Source of the DNA: Martinezella lusitana
Lineage (GTDB): Bacteria > Pseudomonadota > Alphaproteobacteria > Rhizobiales > Rhizobiaceae
Direction of reading: 5' to 3'
NCBI RefSeq assembly: GCF_900094565.1
Contig: NZ_FMAF01000019.1
Coordinates: 1-64,000 of the forward strand
Length of the DNA stretch: 64,000 nt
Every line of letters begins with the position of its first letter. The stretch's first letter is position 1. A program made the translations under genes and the position numbers. Shown here in pieces: positions 6,614 to 15,629 of this stretch. The notes beneath the pieces were generated by a model, which had not been told where the DNA came from, did not search any database, and was given only the letters and a program-made list of their open reading frames with translations.

Positions 6614-8833
6614 TCAGAACCTTTGCGTCAGCGTCAGCTTGAAGGTTCTGCCGGGCTCGGAATAGTAGGCCGAAGGCTGTGTGAGGCCCGTGGACGCCAC
6701 ATTGAGCGAGTCGTAGTAGGTCTTGTTGAAGATGTTGTAGACACCGGCGCGCAGCGACAAGCCCTTCACCTGCTCCGGCTCCCACCAACCCGTCAGATCG
6801 AAGATGCCGTAGCCGGGAGTACGGAAATTATCGCCATCCTTCTTCGGTTCGCTGGTTGCGGTGACGAAGGTAAAGTCCGTACCCCAGACCTCGGTCGCAT
6901 ATCCCACAGTGAAGGCGGCCTTGGCGGGAGCGACGGAATCGATCCATTCGCCGCTGTCGGAGTCCTTGCCGTTGACATAGGCAAGAGAGCCCTTGATATG
7001 GATGCCGTTGTCGAACTTCTTGTGCGCATTGACCTCGACACCGAACATCCGGACATTGGCGCGGTTGAAGTATTCGGTAATGCCAAGAGGATAGGTGCGC
7101 GTCGGATCGGCCGATGTTTCCGAGTCGATGAAGTTCTTGTACTTGTTGTAGAAGCCGCCGATATGGCCGCCGAAGTCGTCGTCGCCGAGATTGGTGCCGA
7201 TTTCGACGCCGTTGCTGGTCTCCGGCTTCAGGTCCGGATTGCCGTAGCTGACATAGCCGCCGGGCACGCCGTAATTCACGTAGAGCTCGCTGACATTGGG
7301 CGCACGGAAGGCCATCGCCCATTGCGCATAGAGCTCGACATTGTCCTGCGGCTGATAGGATGCGCGCAGCTTCGGCGAGAAGCGGCTGTCGGACTGACCG
7401 GATGACAGGCCGCTATAATTGGCACTGTCGCGATAGGCATCCGTGTTCTTCGGCGAGTAGTCGTACCAGTCGAAGCGCAGACCCGGCGTCAACGAGACGT
7501 TGCTGGAGCCCAGGTCGATCTTGTCGTCGATGAAAGCACCAACACGCTTGCCGTCGACATCAGGCATGTCAGACTGATTGGTATGCAGGAATGCGCAAGT
7601 AGCGCGCCAACGGGGAAGAGCGCAGCTATCTTGGCCCGCCGAATATTGATGCACCTTGCTGAACGCAACGTCGAGACCGAAGGTGACCTTGTGATGCAGG
7701 CTGCCGGTATCGAAGGATTTCGACGCGTTGCCGTTAAAGCCGATGCTGCGGTCTTCCATTTCATTGCGGCGCCAATAGTCGCCGATGACGGACGTGTAGC
7801 GGTAGCCTTCGGCGCCCTCTTCCCGCAGCAGATTTTGCCAATAGAAGACAGCGTTGGCGGTGTCGAGAAGGGAATCGGCGCTCTCGGCGTCGTACTTGTA
7901 GTCGAGCGAAACGCGGTTGCGTTCGGTATTGTCCGTCGTATCGTAGTTGCCCGGGCGGAAATTTCCGGTCAGGCTCTGCGAGTGCATCGCATCGATGGTC
8001 TTGTCTTTGTTGTAGTGCTCCGCCGTGATGCCGAAGGTGCCGATGTCTGTATATTGGCGGATCTTGAAGAGGCCGCTTCTCTGATTGTAGTCGGCCGGAT
8101 CCGCCTTGGTGCGCTTGGTCGAATAGCCGCCGACATCGCCATTGTTTTCAAGCTCGTGACCATGTGTGTAGCCGCCTTCGAAAAGAACGGCCGTGTTGTC
8201 GATGCGCTTGGCAACCGCAGCCGAGCCGCCGATGCTTCGGTCATCGCCATTATAGCCGAACTTGAAGACGCCGCCCCAGGTGGAACCGGGGGCTATCAGG
8301 TCTTCAGGCTCCAACGTGCGCAGCACGAAGGCGCCACCGAGAGCGCCCGAACCGGCCCGGCTGGAATCGGCGCCGCGCACGATGTCTACGCTTGAAAGCG
8401 AATTGAAATCGAAGCTGTTGACACCGCCGTCCGCCCCGCGGGCGACATCGAGCATATAGGGGATCTCGATGCCGTCGACCGTCGTCAGCACACGGTCATC
8501 ACCGAGGCCGCGAATGTTGACACCGCCGGTAGCGCGGTTGAAGCCGACGCCGACCTCGGTGCTGCGGCCAAGATCCTCGATGCGCGTGATCTGGTTGTCG
8601 TCGATCTGCTTTGCCGTCGTCTCTGTGGCGGTCGGGGAATCGGCAAGCACATCCTTTGCCGCCTTGCCCTTGACGACGATCGGCTTCAGGTTGGTGACGC
8701 GGTCGCTCTTGGCCGCTTCGCCCGTCGCCTCGTCGGTCTGAGTTGCTGTTTGCGCGTAAGATGTCGTTGCCAGCCCTAGAGCCAGAAACGCAGTGCATGC
8801 CAAGAGAACCGAGCGGGAGCGCCGGACAACCAT
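6614..8833 (-). CDS. TonB-dependent haem/haemoglobin receptor
   Basis: A 739-residue outer-membrane receptor that imports haem using TonB energy. It has a signal peptide (residues 1-27, ending SYAQ), a plug domain with NIRGLGDDRVLTTVDGIEI at about 107-125 and a beta barrel ending in the aromatic LTLTQRF. The FRAP motif (508-511) and the NPDL motif (532-535) match the FRAP/NPNL signature of haem receptors such as rhizobial ShmR. A TGA-N9-TCA box lies about 130 bp upstream and a strong terminator follows, so it is probably a single-gene, iron-repressed unit. Uptake partners (hmu permease genes) are not in the window. Confidence 0.92.
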   Translation of the reverse strand: MVVRRSRSVLLACTAFLALGLATTSYAQTATQTDEATGEAAKSDRVTNLKPIVVKGKAAKDVLADSPTATETTAKQIDDNQITRIEDLGRSTEVGVGFNRATGGVNIRGLGDDRVLTTVDGIEIPYMLDVARGADGGVNSFDFNSLSSVDIVRGADSSRAGSGALGGAFVLRTLEPEDLIAPGSTWGGVFKFGYNGDDRSIGGSAAVAKRIDNTAVLFEGGYTHGHELENNGDVGGYSTKRTKADPADYNQRSGLFKIRQYTDIGTFGITAEHYNKDKTIDAMHSQSLTGNFRPGNYDTTDNTERNRVSLDYKYDAESADSLLDTANAVFYWQNLLREEGAEGYRYTSVIGDYWRRNEMEDRSIGFNGNASKSFDTGSLHHKVTFGLDVAFSKVHQYSAGQDSCALPRWRATCAFLHTNQSDMPDVDGKRVGAFIDDKIDLGSSNVSLTPGLRFDWYDYSPKNTDAYRDSANYSGLSSGQSDSRFSPKLRASYQPQDNVELYAQWAMAFRAPNVSELYVNYGVPGGYVSYGNPDLKPETSNGVEIGTNLGDDDFGGHIGGFYNKYKNFIDSETSADPTRTYPLGITEYFNRANVRMFGVEVNAHKKFDNGIHIKGSLAYVNGKDSDSGEWIDSVAPAKAAFTVGYATEVWGTDFTFVTATSEPKKDGDNFRTPGYGIFDLTGWWEPEQVKGLSLRAGVYNIFNKTYYDSLNVASTGLTQPSAYYSEPGRTFKLTLTQRF

Positions 8834-8904
8834 AACCGTTCCTTTCGAACTGCTTCACCGGGCTGGCTGGTTGCTGCGACAGAGGCAGACAAGGGGCTGG
8901 CTGG

Positions 8905-8937
8905 GTTAGTTTTGCTAACAAAGCGGAAATATTCCGC
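8905..8937. promoter_or_regulatory. Two small palindromes in the haem receptor leader region
   Basis: GTTAG-N5-CTAAC at 8905-8919 and GCGGAA-N3-TTCCGC at 8923-8937 lie side by side between the RirA-type box and the receptor start. They could be regulator sites or 5' UTR hairpins. Neither matches the Irr ICE motif that I know. Confidence 0.35.
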
Positions 8938-8961
8938 CCTCTTTCTGCCGCATAAAAAACA

Positions 8962-8976
8962 TGAGTATTATTGTCA
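8962..8976 (-). promoter_or_regulatory. Iron-responsive operator (RirA-type, TGA-N9-TCA)
   Basis: TGA (8962-8964), nine bases, TCA (8974-8976). This matches the IRO consensus TGA-N9-TCA bound by the iron regulator RirA in Rhizobium. It lies in an AT-rich stretch 129 bp upstream of the haem receptor start, where such a site is expected. Assignment rests on the motif and context only. Confidence 0.6.
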
Positions 8977-9109
8977 ATATATCTAGCGCCCATAATCATG
9001 AATAAAATTATCATGTTTAAAGACGAACGGAAAAAGTTGCTGAATTGCAACGAAATGGCCGCATGAAGCGTTCTACCGGCATCATCATTAGTATTGGCTG
9101 AATTATTTG

Positions 9110-9928
9110 ATGCTGTTCCGATTCGTTTCCGTAGTCCCTGCCATGATCTTACTGGCAGCCGCCTCTCTTCCGCAGACCGGCCCGATACCGCAACAAAAAC
9201 CGGATAGCGAACAAGCCCAACCATCCGCTGAACCGCCGATCCCGGCGGAGAAACCCATTGCGCCCGCGGAAAAGCTCGTCACTCCCGTGGAGAAGCCAGC
9301 AACCCCGGAGGACGAGCCGACGACCGGCGAGATGCAGGGGCCGCCTCGGCCGCCACTGACCATCGCTTCGGAATCGGACGAAGAACACAAGACATGCCTC
9401 TCCGAGCTGAGTGCCATGGGCGCCACTTTCAAGGAGATTCCACGCATTGACGACGGCAATGGCTGCGGCATCGACAAGCCGATCACGCTTTCCTCGGCCT
9501 TGCCAGGCATCGAATTCAAACCGGAGGGCAAGATGCGCTGCGAGGCCGCACTGGCGCTTGCCCATTGGGTCAAGGAAAGCGTGATTCCATCGGCTGCTGC
9601 ATTGGACAATGGCAAGATCGTCACCATCAACCAGGCTTCGACCTATGTCTGCCGCCTGCGCAACAATGCCTCCACCGGCAAGATTTCCGAACATGCCCGC
9701 GGCAACGCCATCGATGTCGCCAGCTTCACCTTCGAGAACGGCAAGACCATTGGCATCGAACCGCGCCGCGAAGATCCGACATTGACGGGCGCATTCCAGC
9801 GCGCCACGAGCGCGTCGGCCTGCCTCTATTTCACGACCGTCCTCGACCCGGAAAGCGATGCCGCCCACGAAACGCACTTCCATCTCGATGTGCTCGAAAG
9901 AAACGGCGGCTTTCGATACTGCCACTAG
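9110..9928 (+). CDS. Extensin-like C-terminal domain protein
   Basis: A 272-residue exported protein. An N-terminal signal segment (LFRFVSVVPAMILLAAASL) is followed by a Pro/Glu/Lys-rich low-complexity stretch (about residues 15-75), likely a flexible spacer. The C-terminal domain has conserved Cys and the motifs GNGCGIDKPI, RLRNN, SEHARGNAIDVASF and HFHLDVLERN. This is the bacterial extensin-like C domain (PF06904), whose H-x-R-G-N-A-x-D and late H-x-H-x-D pattern resembles D-Ala-D-Ala-type metallopeptidases. A cell-wall role is inferred. ATG 9110 is chosen over the in-frame TTG at 9107. Confidence 0.85.
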   Translation: MLFRFVSVVPAMILLAAASLPQTGPIPQQKPDSEQAQPSAEPPIPAEKPIAPAEKLVTPVEKPATPEDEPTTGEMQGPPRPPLTIASESDEEHKTCLSELSAMGATFKEIPRIDDGNGCGIDKPITLSSALPGIEFKPEGKMRCEAALALAHWVKESVIPSAAALDNGKIVTINQASTYVCRLRNNASTGKISEHARGNAIDVASFTFENGKTIGIEPRREDPTLTGAFQRATSASACLYFTTVLDPESDAAHETHFHLDVLERNGGFRYCH

Positions 9929-9963
9929 AAGGCGGTATGGGCGACAATCCTCAGGTCGTAACC

Positions 9964-10812
9964 CTACCCTTGCGGCACATCGGCGTTCGAGAACCACAGA
10001 TCCCTGTAGATCGCGACTGCCGTCTCATCCGGGGAGCGATCCTGCGTCAGCCAGACCGATCGGATAGACCGGGCTCCACCGACGGTTGGGACCTTGCTGC
10101 ATTGCTCTGGATCCGACGCCCCGATGCAGGGAATGAACCAGGCCGGCATTAACGCCCGAGCACTGTATCCATGCTCCGTGCGGGTGATCAAAACGGCGAG
10201 ACCGATCCTGTCACTGGCTTGCCACGGCACGATGATCCGGCCTTCGGGCCGCAGCGCCTGAAGCCATGAGATGGGTGGCATCACGACGCCCGCATTCACA
10301 TAAATCAGATCGGCAGCCGGTAGCTCCGCAGAAGTCGCGTCGCCATGGATAACCGAAATGCCCTCGAACGATGCGAGATTTACGCGCGTGCGGTTCGCCA
10401 ACGTCTCATCGATTTCGACTGCGTGAACATGGCCACCGGGTGTGACAAGCGTCGACAGAAGAGCAGTGTAGTAGCCTGTCCCAGTCCCGATCTGGATGAC
10501 AGTCTCGCCCGGCTTGGGAGCGACAGCACCGAGAAAAGCGGCGTGGAGAAACGGCTCTCCATTGTTGATACCCTTTGACCTGTCCAGACAGACAAGCACG
10601 TTCTGGTACAGAAAGGCGGGATCGTCGCTTGGTGTTTCGAGGTGGCGTCTGTTGACCACGATCTGCCAGGGTCCGGGACCCATGAATGCTTCGCGCCTTA
10701 CGAGCCTGAAAGCCTGCTCCAGTCTTTCATCCGTCGAGTTGCTGGCCGCCGCCATCATCTTCGCGTGGAAAGCGCGTATATCGTCCAAACTGGCACGGCC
10801 ATCTGCGGTCAT
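9964..10812 (-). CDS. Protein-L-isoaspartate O-methyltransferase-like protein
   Basis: A 282-residue SAM-dependent methyltransferase. The motif I region reads VIQIGTGTGYYTALLS and is followed by VHAVEIDETLA (acidic ribose-binding residue) and VIHGDAT, as in PCMT family enzymes, which repair isoaspartyl residues. An N-terminal extension (REAFMGPGPWQIVVNRRHLETPSDDPAFLYQNVLV) replaces the usual short entry. The C-terminal part is longer than in canonical Pcm (about 210 residues). It may therefore be a paralogue with a different substrate. It converges with the extensin-like gene. Confidence 0.75.
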   Translation of the reverse strand: MTADGRASLDDIRAFHAKMMAAASNSTDERLEQAFRLVRREAFMGPGPWQIVVNRRHLETPSDDPAFLYQNVLVCLDRSKGINNGEPFLHAAFLGAVAPKPGETVIQIGTGTGYYTALLSTLVTPGGHVHAVEIDETLANRTRVNLASFEGISVIHGDATSAELPAADLIYVNAGVVMPPISWLQALRPEGRIIVPWQASDRIGLAVLITRTEHGYSARALMPAWFIPCIGASDPEQCSKVPTVGGARSIRSVWLTQDRSPDETAVAIYRDLWFSNADVPQG

Positions 10813-10887
10813 GATCTGCCTCCGCTATCACATAAGATGATGTCGATACGCACCAAGCCATACGCGCATTTGAATCAGCGTCAGAAC

Positions 10888-12567
10888 TTAAAACAATCCC
10901 TCGATGTAGCCCTGATCATTGAGGAAAATCCTCTCCGCCGCCGGCGATTTCGGCAGGCCGGGCATGGTCATGATCTCGCCGGTAATGACGACGACAAAGC
11001 CGGCGCCGGCCGAAAGCCGCACTTCGCGAACCTGTACGATATGCCCCTCGGGTGCGCCGCGAACGGTCGGGTCCGTCGAGAAGGAATATTGGGTTTTGGC
11101 CATGCAAACAGGCAGGTGGCCGTAGCCCTGGTCTTCCCAGGAACGCAACTGGTCGCGCACGGCCTTGTCAGCCGTGACCTCGCCCGCGTGATAGATCTTG
11201 GACGCAACGATCTCGATCTTCTCCAGCAAGGAAAGATTATCGGGATAAAGCGGCTGGAATTTCGCCTGGCCGGATTCGGCAAGTTCCACGACCTTGTGCG
11301 CGAGATCCACAATCCCGGCCGAGCCCTCGGCCCAATGGCGGCAGAGGATCGCCTCGGCGCCGAGCCGCGCGACATAATCCTTGAGCGCCTCGACCTCGGC
11401 CTCCGTATCCGAGACGAAATGATTGATGGCCACCACGACGGGCACGCCGAACTTTCTGACATTGGCAACGTGCCGGCCAAGATTGGCGCAGCCTTTGACC
11501 AGCGCTACGACATTCTCCTTGCCGAGATCGTCCTTCTTGACGCCGCCATTCATCTTCAGCGCCCGGACAGTCGCGACAATGACGGCCGCGTCCGGCGAAA
11601 GTCCCGCCTTGCGGCACTTGATGTCGAAGAATTTCTCCGCGCCGAGATCAGCGCCGAAGCCCGCTTCCGTCACCACATAATCGGCAAGTTTCAACGCCGT
11701 GCGCGTGGCGATCACCGAATTGCAGCCATGGGCGATATTGGCAAAGGGACCGCCATGCACCAGCGCCGGGTTGTTCTCCAGCGTCTGCACGAGGTTCGGC
11801 TGCATGGCGTCCTTCAACAGCACCGCCATGGCGCCGTCAGCCTTCAGATCGCGGGCATAGACGGGCGTGCGGTCGCGACGATAGCCGATGATGATGTTGC
11901 CGAGCCGCTTTTCCAGATCCTTGAGATCCGAAGCAAGGCAGAGGATCGCCATGACCTCGGAGGCAACGGTAATGTCGAAACCGCCTTCCCGCGGAAAACC
12001 GTTTGCAACGCCCCCGAGCGAAGCGACGATGTCGCGCAAGGCCCGATCGTTCATGTCCATCGCCCGACGCCAGGTGATGCGGCGGATGTCGATATTCTGC
12101 TCGTTGCCCCAATAGATATGGTTGTCGATCAGCGCGGCAAGGAGATTGTGGGCCGAAGTGACGGCATGGAAATCGCCGGTGAAATGCAGGTTGATGTCTT
12201 CCATCGGCACGACCTGCGCATAGCCGCCACCCGCCGCCCCGCCCTTCACGCCGAAGCAGGGGCCGAGCGACGCCTCGCGCACACAAACGACTGCCTTCTT
12301 GCCGATACGGTTCAAACCGTCGCCAAGGCCGACGGTTGTGGTGGTCTTTCCCTCGCCGGCCGGAGTCGGGTTGATGGCGGTGACGAGGATGAGCTTGCCA
12401 TCCTTTTTGTCGGCTTGCGCCGCAATGAAACCGGCGCCGATCTTTGCCTTGTCGTAGCCATAGGGCGCGAGATCTTCCGCCGGGATGCCAAGCTTGGCAC
12501 CAATCTCGATGATCGGCAGTTTCTTCGCAGCGCGCGCGATTTCGATATCGGATGCCACCGTTGCCAT
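10888..12567 (-). CDS. fhs: Formate--tetrahydrofolate ligase
   Basis: A 559-residue cytosolic enzyme that makes 10-formyl-THF from formate, THF and ATP, feeding one-carbon metabolism. It begins MATVASDIEIARAAKKLPI, has the P-loop TPAGEGKTTTTVGL at about residues 65-78 and the conserved MEDINLHFTGDFHAVTSAHNLL and TTVRALKMNGG-type segments. Length agrees with the family (about 555-560). The longer open frame upstream to 12714 lacks family similarity, so ATG 12567 is preferred. Confidence 0.96.
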   Translation of the reverse strand: MATVASDIEIARAAKKLPIIEIGAKLGIPAEDLAPYGYDKAKIGAGFIAAQADKKDGKLILVTAINPTPAGEGKTTTTVGLGDGLNRIGKKAVVCVREASLGPCFGVKGGAAGGGYAQVVPMEDINLHFTGDFHAVTSAHNLLAALIDNHIYWGNEQNIDIRRITWRRAMDMNDRALRDIVASLGGVANGFPREGGFDITVASEVMAILCLASDLKDLEKRLGNIIIGYRRDRTPVYARDLKADGAMAVLLKDAMQPNLVQTLENNPALVHGGPFANIAHGCNSVIATRTALKLADYVVTEAGFGADLGAEKFFDIKCRKAGLSPDAAVIVATVRALKMNGGVKKDDLGKENVVALVKGCANLGRHVANVRKFGVPVVVAINHFVSDTEAEVEALKDYVARLGAEAILCRHWAEGSAGIVDLAHKVVELAESGQAKFQPLYPDNLSLLEKIEIVASKIYHAGEVTADKAVRDQLRSWEDQGYGHLPVCMAKTQYSFSTDPTVRGAPEGHIVQVREVRLSAGAGFVVVITGEIMTMPGLPKSPAAERIFLNDQGYIEGLF

Positions 12568-12738
12568 AAAACTCGCCCTCGGCCTTAATATGCAGTCATT
12601 CCCTTGTCGGGATAGCTCAATAAATATCCACTGTGAATAGCCGCGATTCGCTGTCCCACGCGAAACTAACGAGCCTTGTCGCCGAACCGAGGCGCGCTTA
12701 TTGTCCGCGCGCAAATGCAGGATAGAAAAGGAAAATAT

Positions 12739-13251
12739 ATGAAGTCCCTGGAACTACTGGTCGAGCGCATCATTCTCTCCAGCCGCTGGCTTCTGGTTGT
12801 CTTCTATCTTGGGCTCGCAGCCTCACTGGCGGTCTACGCCGTATCGTTCGCCTACAAATTCTACAAGGTCGCCATCAACGTCTTCCAGTATGACGAGGCC
12901 GACATGATCCTTGCCATTCTCGGCCTGATCGACGCCGCCCTGGTGGCGAGCCTGATCGTGATGGTGATGATTTCCGGCTACGAGAATTTCGTAAGCCGTT
13001 TCGATGAAGCCGAGGACGAAGTTTCCTTCCTCGGCAAGCTCGATTCAGGCAGCCTCAAGATCAAGGTCGCCTCCTCTATCGTCGCGATTTCCTCGATCCA
13101 CCTGCTGCAGATTTTCCTGAACGCCACGCAGTATGACAACGCCAAACTGATGTGGTTCACGATCATACATCTTGCCTTCGTCGTCTCGGCGCTGCTGCTT
13201 GGCTTCCTGGAACAGATCATGTCGAAAGCCAAAAGCAATAAGAACGGCTGA
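12739..13251 (+). CDS. UPF0114 (YqhA-like) membrane protein
   Basis: A 170-residue integral membrane protein with three to four hydrophobic segments: about residues 17-40 (LLVVFYLGLAASLAVYAV), 55-80, 110-130 and 140-160. The pattern MVMISGYENFVSR followed by KIKVASSIVAISSIHLLQIFLN is the signature of UPF0114. Function is unknown. The start at 12739 follows AAGGAAA with good spacing. It diverges from fhs. Confidence 0.85.
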   Translation: MKSLELLVERIILSSRWLLVVFYLGLAASLAVYAVSFAYKFYKVAINVFQYDEADMILAILGLIDAALVASLIVMVMISGYENFVSRFDEAEDEVSFLGKLDSGSLKIKVASSIVAISSIHLLQIFLNATQYDNAKLMWFTIIHLAFVVSALLLGFLEQIMSKAKSNKNG

Positions 13252-13270
13252 GACCGAACGAAGCGAACGG

Positions 13271-14224
13271 CTATTTGCCTGCCATCGTCGGCGCGACGGC
13301 AACCGGCGGCGACGGCGACGCGGGTGCGGCGCAATCGGCTATCGATTGCTTGTCCTTGCAATCATGCGCCAAGACGAGTTCATCGGCCGCGGCAAGCTCC
13401 GTCGTCAGCTTGAGCTTCAGCGCATCCATCTGCGGGATCAGATGGATCCCGTTTGGCTCGGTTCCGAGCATCAGATCGACAAGCGACCTGTCGACGCCCA
13501 TCTTGTCGAGAAACTTGACCAGCCTCGCCTTCTGGGCCTTGTCGAGCTTGGTCGTGTCGTACTTTCCGACGAACTTGCGCCCGATCTCCCGCTTGGAAAT
13601 GACCTTTCGCTTGCCGCCTACCATTTCATATTCGGTGCGGTATTGAACGCGCACCTCGCTGTACGTCGTGGTGATCTGATGCACTCCGAGCAGCGCGAAG
13701 GGGCTGTAAACGCGCTGGATGCCACCGGCGAAAAATAGTGGACAGGCCGAAAAGCAGATCGCCCCAGCGGAAAACGGCTCGCCCTTGATGGAACCATCCT
13801 TTGCCAGGGCAGCCGAGCAAATCGGTTCAGCATAGGGACAAGCGCGCGAGCGCGTGCGGCCTACCGCGACCGAAAGCTTCTGCGTGCGGATGGCATAGGC
13901 CATCTCCATCGCCGCCCGCACGTCGCCACCCGGCGAATTGACCACGATCGGCAAACTCTGGCCGCCGAGCCGCTTCAGGAGTTTCTGCAGCTTCTTCGGT
14001 GAATCCGGCATGATCTGCCCTTCGGCGGAGATCCAGTCCGGGCAATTGTTCTCGGCGCGGCACTTGGCCATGTCGCCATGAACCAGCAAAAATTCCATCG
14101 GCTTGCCGCCGTCAGTGGCTCCGGCGAACGCGGGCGGTGGCACCAGGAGCGATAGAGCTGTCAGGAAACACAGTGCCGTTTGACGACACCACACGGCAAA
14201 CTGCGGGAAGAAGCGAAAATTCAT
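13271..14224 (-). CDS. Secreted ClpP/crotonase-fold protein (COG3904-like)
   Basis: A 317-residue exported protein starting at 14224 (MNFRFFPQFAVWC), with a signal peptide ending around FAGA. The central region holds LPIVVNSPGGDVRAAMEMAYAIR and later AICFSACPLFFAGGIQR, the pattern of a ClpP-like serine-protease fold in which SxAxx is the nucleophile elbow (here FSACPLFF). This resembles COG3904 predicted periplasmic proteins. Extra Cys residues (CPYAEPIC, DCKDKQSIADC) suggest disulphides in the periplasm. Whether it is an active peptidase is not shown. Confidence 0.7.
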   Translation of the reverse strand: MNFRFFPQFAVWCRQTALCFLTALSLLVPPPAFAGATDGGKPMEFLLVHGDMAKCRAENNCPDWISAEGQIMPDSPKKLQKLLKRLGGQSLPIVVNSPGGDVRAAMEMAYAIRTQKLSVAVGRTRSRACPYAEPICSAALAKDGSIKGEPFSAGAICFSACPLFFAGGIQRVYSPFALLGVHQITTTYSEVRVQYRTEYEMVGGKRKVISKREIGRKFVGKYDTTKLDKAQKARLVKFLDKMGVDRSLVDLMLGTEPNGIHLIPQMDALKLKLTTELAAADELVLAHDCKDKQSIADCAAPASPSPPVAVAPTMAGK

Positions 14225-14799
14225 GAGATACGCGCCTGGAAGCGATTGCTTTGGCAAGACCGATAGCAACCGCTTTTGGCCTTCGCAAGGCGCGCCTGTG
14301 TCCACTTGCGACATTTGCGCAAAGGCAGCTTATTTATATGTAACCATGAAGGGCGTCCGCCGGAGACAGGGAGCCTTTGTGATCAGATTAACCGGCATGC
14401 AATACAATGCATACTCATCATACCATATAAACACAAAATTGTACTACGATAAGCACCAGAACGGCCCGGATCAAGCCCAGATTGCCTTAGCGATCGCTTG
14501 TGGATGACCTGGAAAACAGGGGCAGACACGGCCTGAGACCAAACGACGATTCTCATCAGATCCCATCTCAGGCTCATCAATCGACGCAAGCTGTATATCC
14601 GCGGCGCAATACGGGCAGCAGGGAAGAAAATTTCGCTTCCAGAGCCGCTTTTCGTAAAAAGTCATACAAATCCGTAGGTTGGTATATTAAAATATATGAA
14701 AATAAACTTATTTATGGTCCTGTGATATTTTTGCGTCTAGCATTCACTCATAAATTCGGTATTTGATAACGATAACACGCTGTGGGCTCCTCAACTCAT
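14225..14799. other. 575-bp AT-rich intergenic region
   Basis: Between the ClpP-fold gene and the LuxR gene the composition turns AT-rich (especially 14660-14770, with runs such as AAAATATATGAAAATAAAC), unlike its surroundings. I see no convincing long gene, tRNA or repeat. A weak minus-strand ORF with a CxxC motif is listed separately. The AT-rich part before 14800 may hold the luxR promoter. Confidence 0.5.
14471..14665 (-). CDS. Doubtful 64-aa ORF with a CPYC motif
   Basis: The frame reads MTFYEKRLWKRNFLPCCPYC and continues AADIQLASIDEPE, then later CPCFPGHPQ. The CCPYC and CPC clusters could form a zinc ribbon. There is no strong ribosome site and no recognised family. It is recorded because the surrounding 575 bp hold nothing else, but it may be chance or a gene remnant. 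Confidence 0.2.
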   Translation of the reverse strand: MTFYEKRLWKRNFLPCCPYCAADIQLASIDEPEMGSDENRRLVSGRVCPCFPGHPQAIAKAIWA

Positions 14800-15528
14800 A
14801 TGTCCTATATCATCACCGCCGAGAGACAACTGTTGCTTTCCGCCGAGTTGGCTGCAGCCCGGACGCAGGCGGCTTTTGCGCATGCATTGGAGCGAACGAG
14901 CGCTGCCTTTGGCTTCAGCCATACGGCCTTCATGAATGCTCCGGCTCCCGAAGATTCGATGATGACGCCGCTGCTGATCGAGGGGTCGGTGCCGCTGCAG
15001 TTCATGCGTGAGTTTGATCGGCAGCAGTTGGTGCGACGCTGTCCAATGTTGCGTGTGCGCGATACTGTGATGCCGCGCTCGTGGCACTTGTTGGAAAAAG
15101 ACAACGATCCGGACATGAGTTTGCCGCGCGAACTGCACGCGCTGCTAATCAACTACAACTGCCCTATGAGCATTGTCATACCCATCAACTCCCCGGACGG
15201 GCAGCATCTTGTCTTCTGGTTTATGGGCAATCGCAACAGCCTGAGCCAGAGTGAGCTCAACGAGCTCACCATGATTATGCTGCAAGCGCTTGATTCCTAT
15301 AATAATCTGAGGCGAAACGACGGCTCGGTGCCGCACATGCTTTCGGCTCGTGAGCTCGAAGTGGTTCGCTGGACAGCCCAGGGCAAGACCTCGGTGGAAA
15401 TCGGCCAGATCCTTTCCCTCTCCGACCATACGGTCAACGCCTATATGATGAACGCGATCAAGAAGCTTGATTGCGTCAACCGCACGCAGCTCGTTGCGAA
15501 AGCCATCCGGCTCAAGCTCATCAGCTAG
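14800..15528 (+). CDS. LuxR-family regulator, autoinducer-binding type (solo)
   Basis: A 242-residue regulator with an N-terminal domain of the autoinducer-binding kind (about residues 20-165, including LPRELHALLINYNCPMSIVIPI and HLVFWFMGN). The C-terminal LuxR helix-turn-helix at about 175-240 reads LSARELEVVRWTAQGKTSVEIGQILSLSDHTVNAYMMNAIKKL. The ELEVVRWTAQGKT entry and the HTVNAYM recognition helix are typical. No luxI-type synthase lies nearby, so it is an orphan that may sense exogenous or remote signals or act ligand-free. ATG 14800 is preferred over GTG 14782. Confidence 0.85.
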   Translation: MSYIITAERQLLLSAELAAARTQAAFAHALERTSAAFGFSHTAFMNAPAPEDSMMTPLLIEGSVPLQFMREFDRQQLVRRCPMLRVRDTVMPRSWHLLEKDNDPDMSLPRELHALLINYNCPMSIVIPINSPDGQHLVFWFMGNRNSLSQSELNELTMIMLQALDSYNNLRRNDGSVPHMLSARELEVVRWTAQGKTSVEIGQILSLSDHTVNAYMMNAIKKLDCVNRTQLVAKAIRLKLIS

Positions 15529-15629
15529 CCGCTCCAATTATCCCCCGCAAGCAGATCCAGCCCTTGCCGATCTTCGATCGATGAGGGTCATCTATCCGTT
15601 ACAAGCTCAGCGAAGTGCCGACGCCATGC

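Noticed and set aside
10642..12588. A 648-codon plus-strand open frame
   Set aside because: It lies opposite fhs, which matches formate-THF ligase along its whole length. The plus-strand product has no recognisable motifs and is rich in Arg/His/Asp typical of antisense reading of GC-rich genes.
12568..12738. A folate-type riboswitch before fhs
   Set aside because: The gap is short and shows no conserved stem pattern that I could support.
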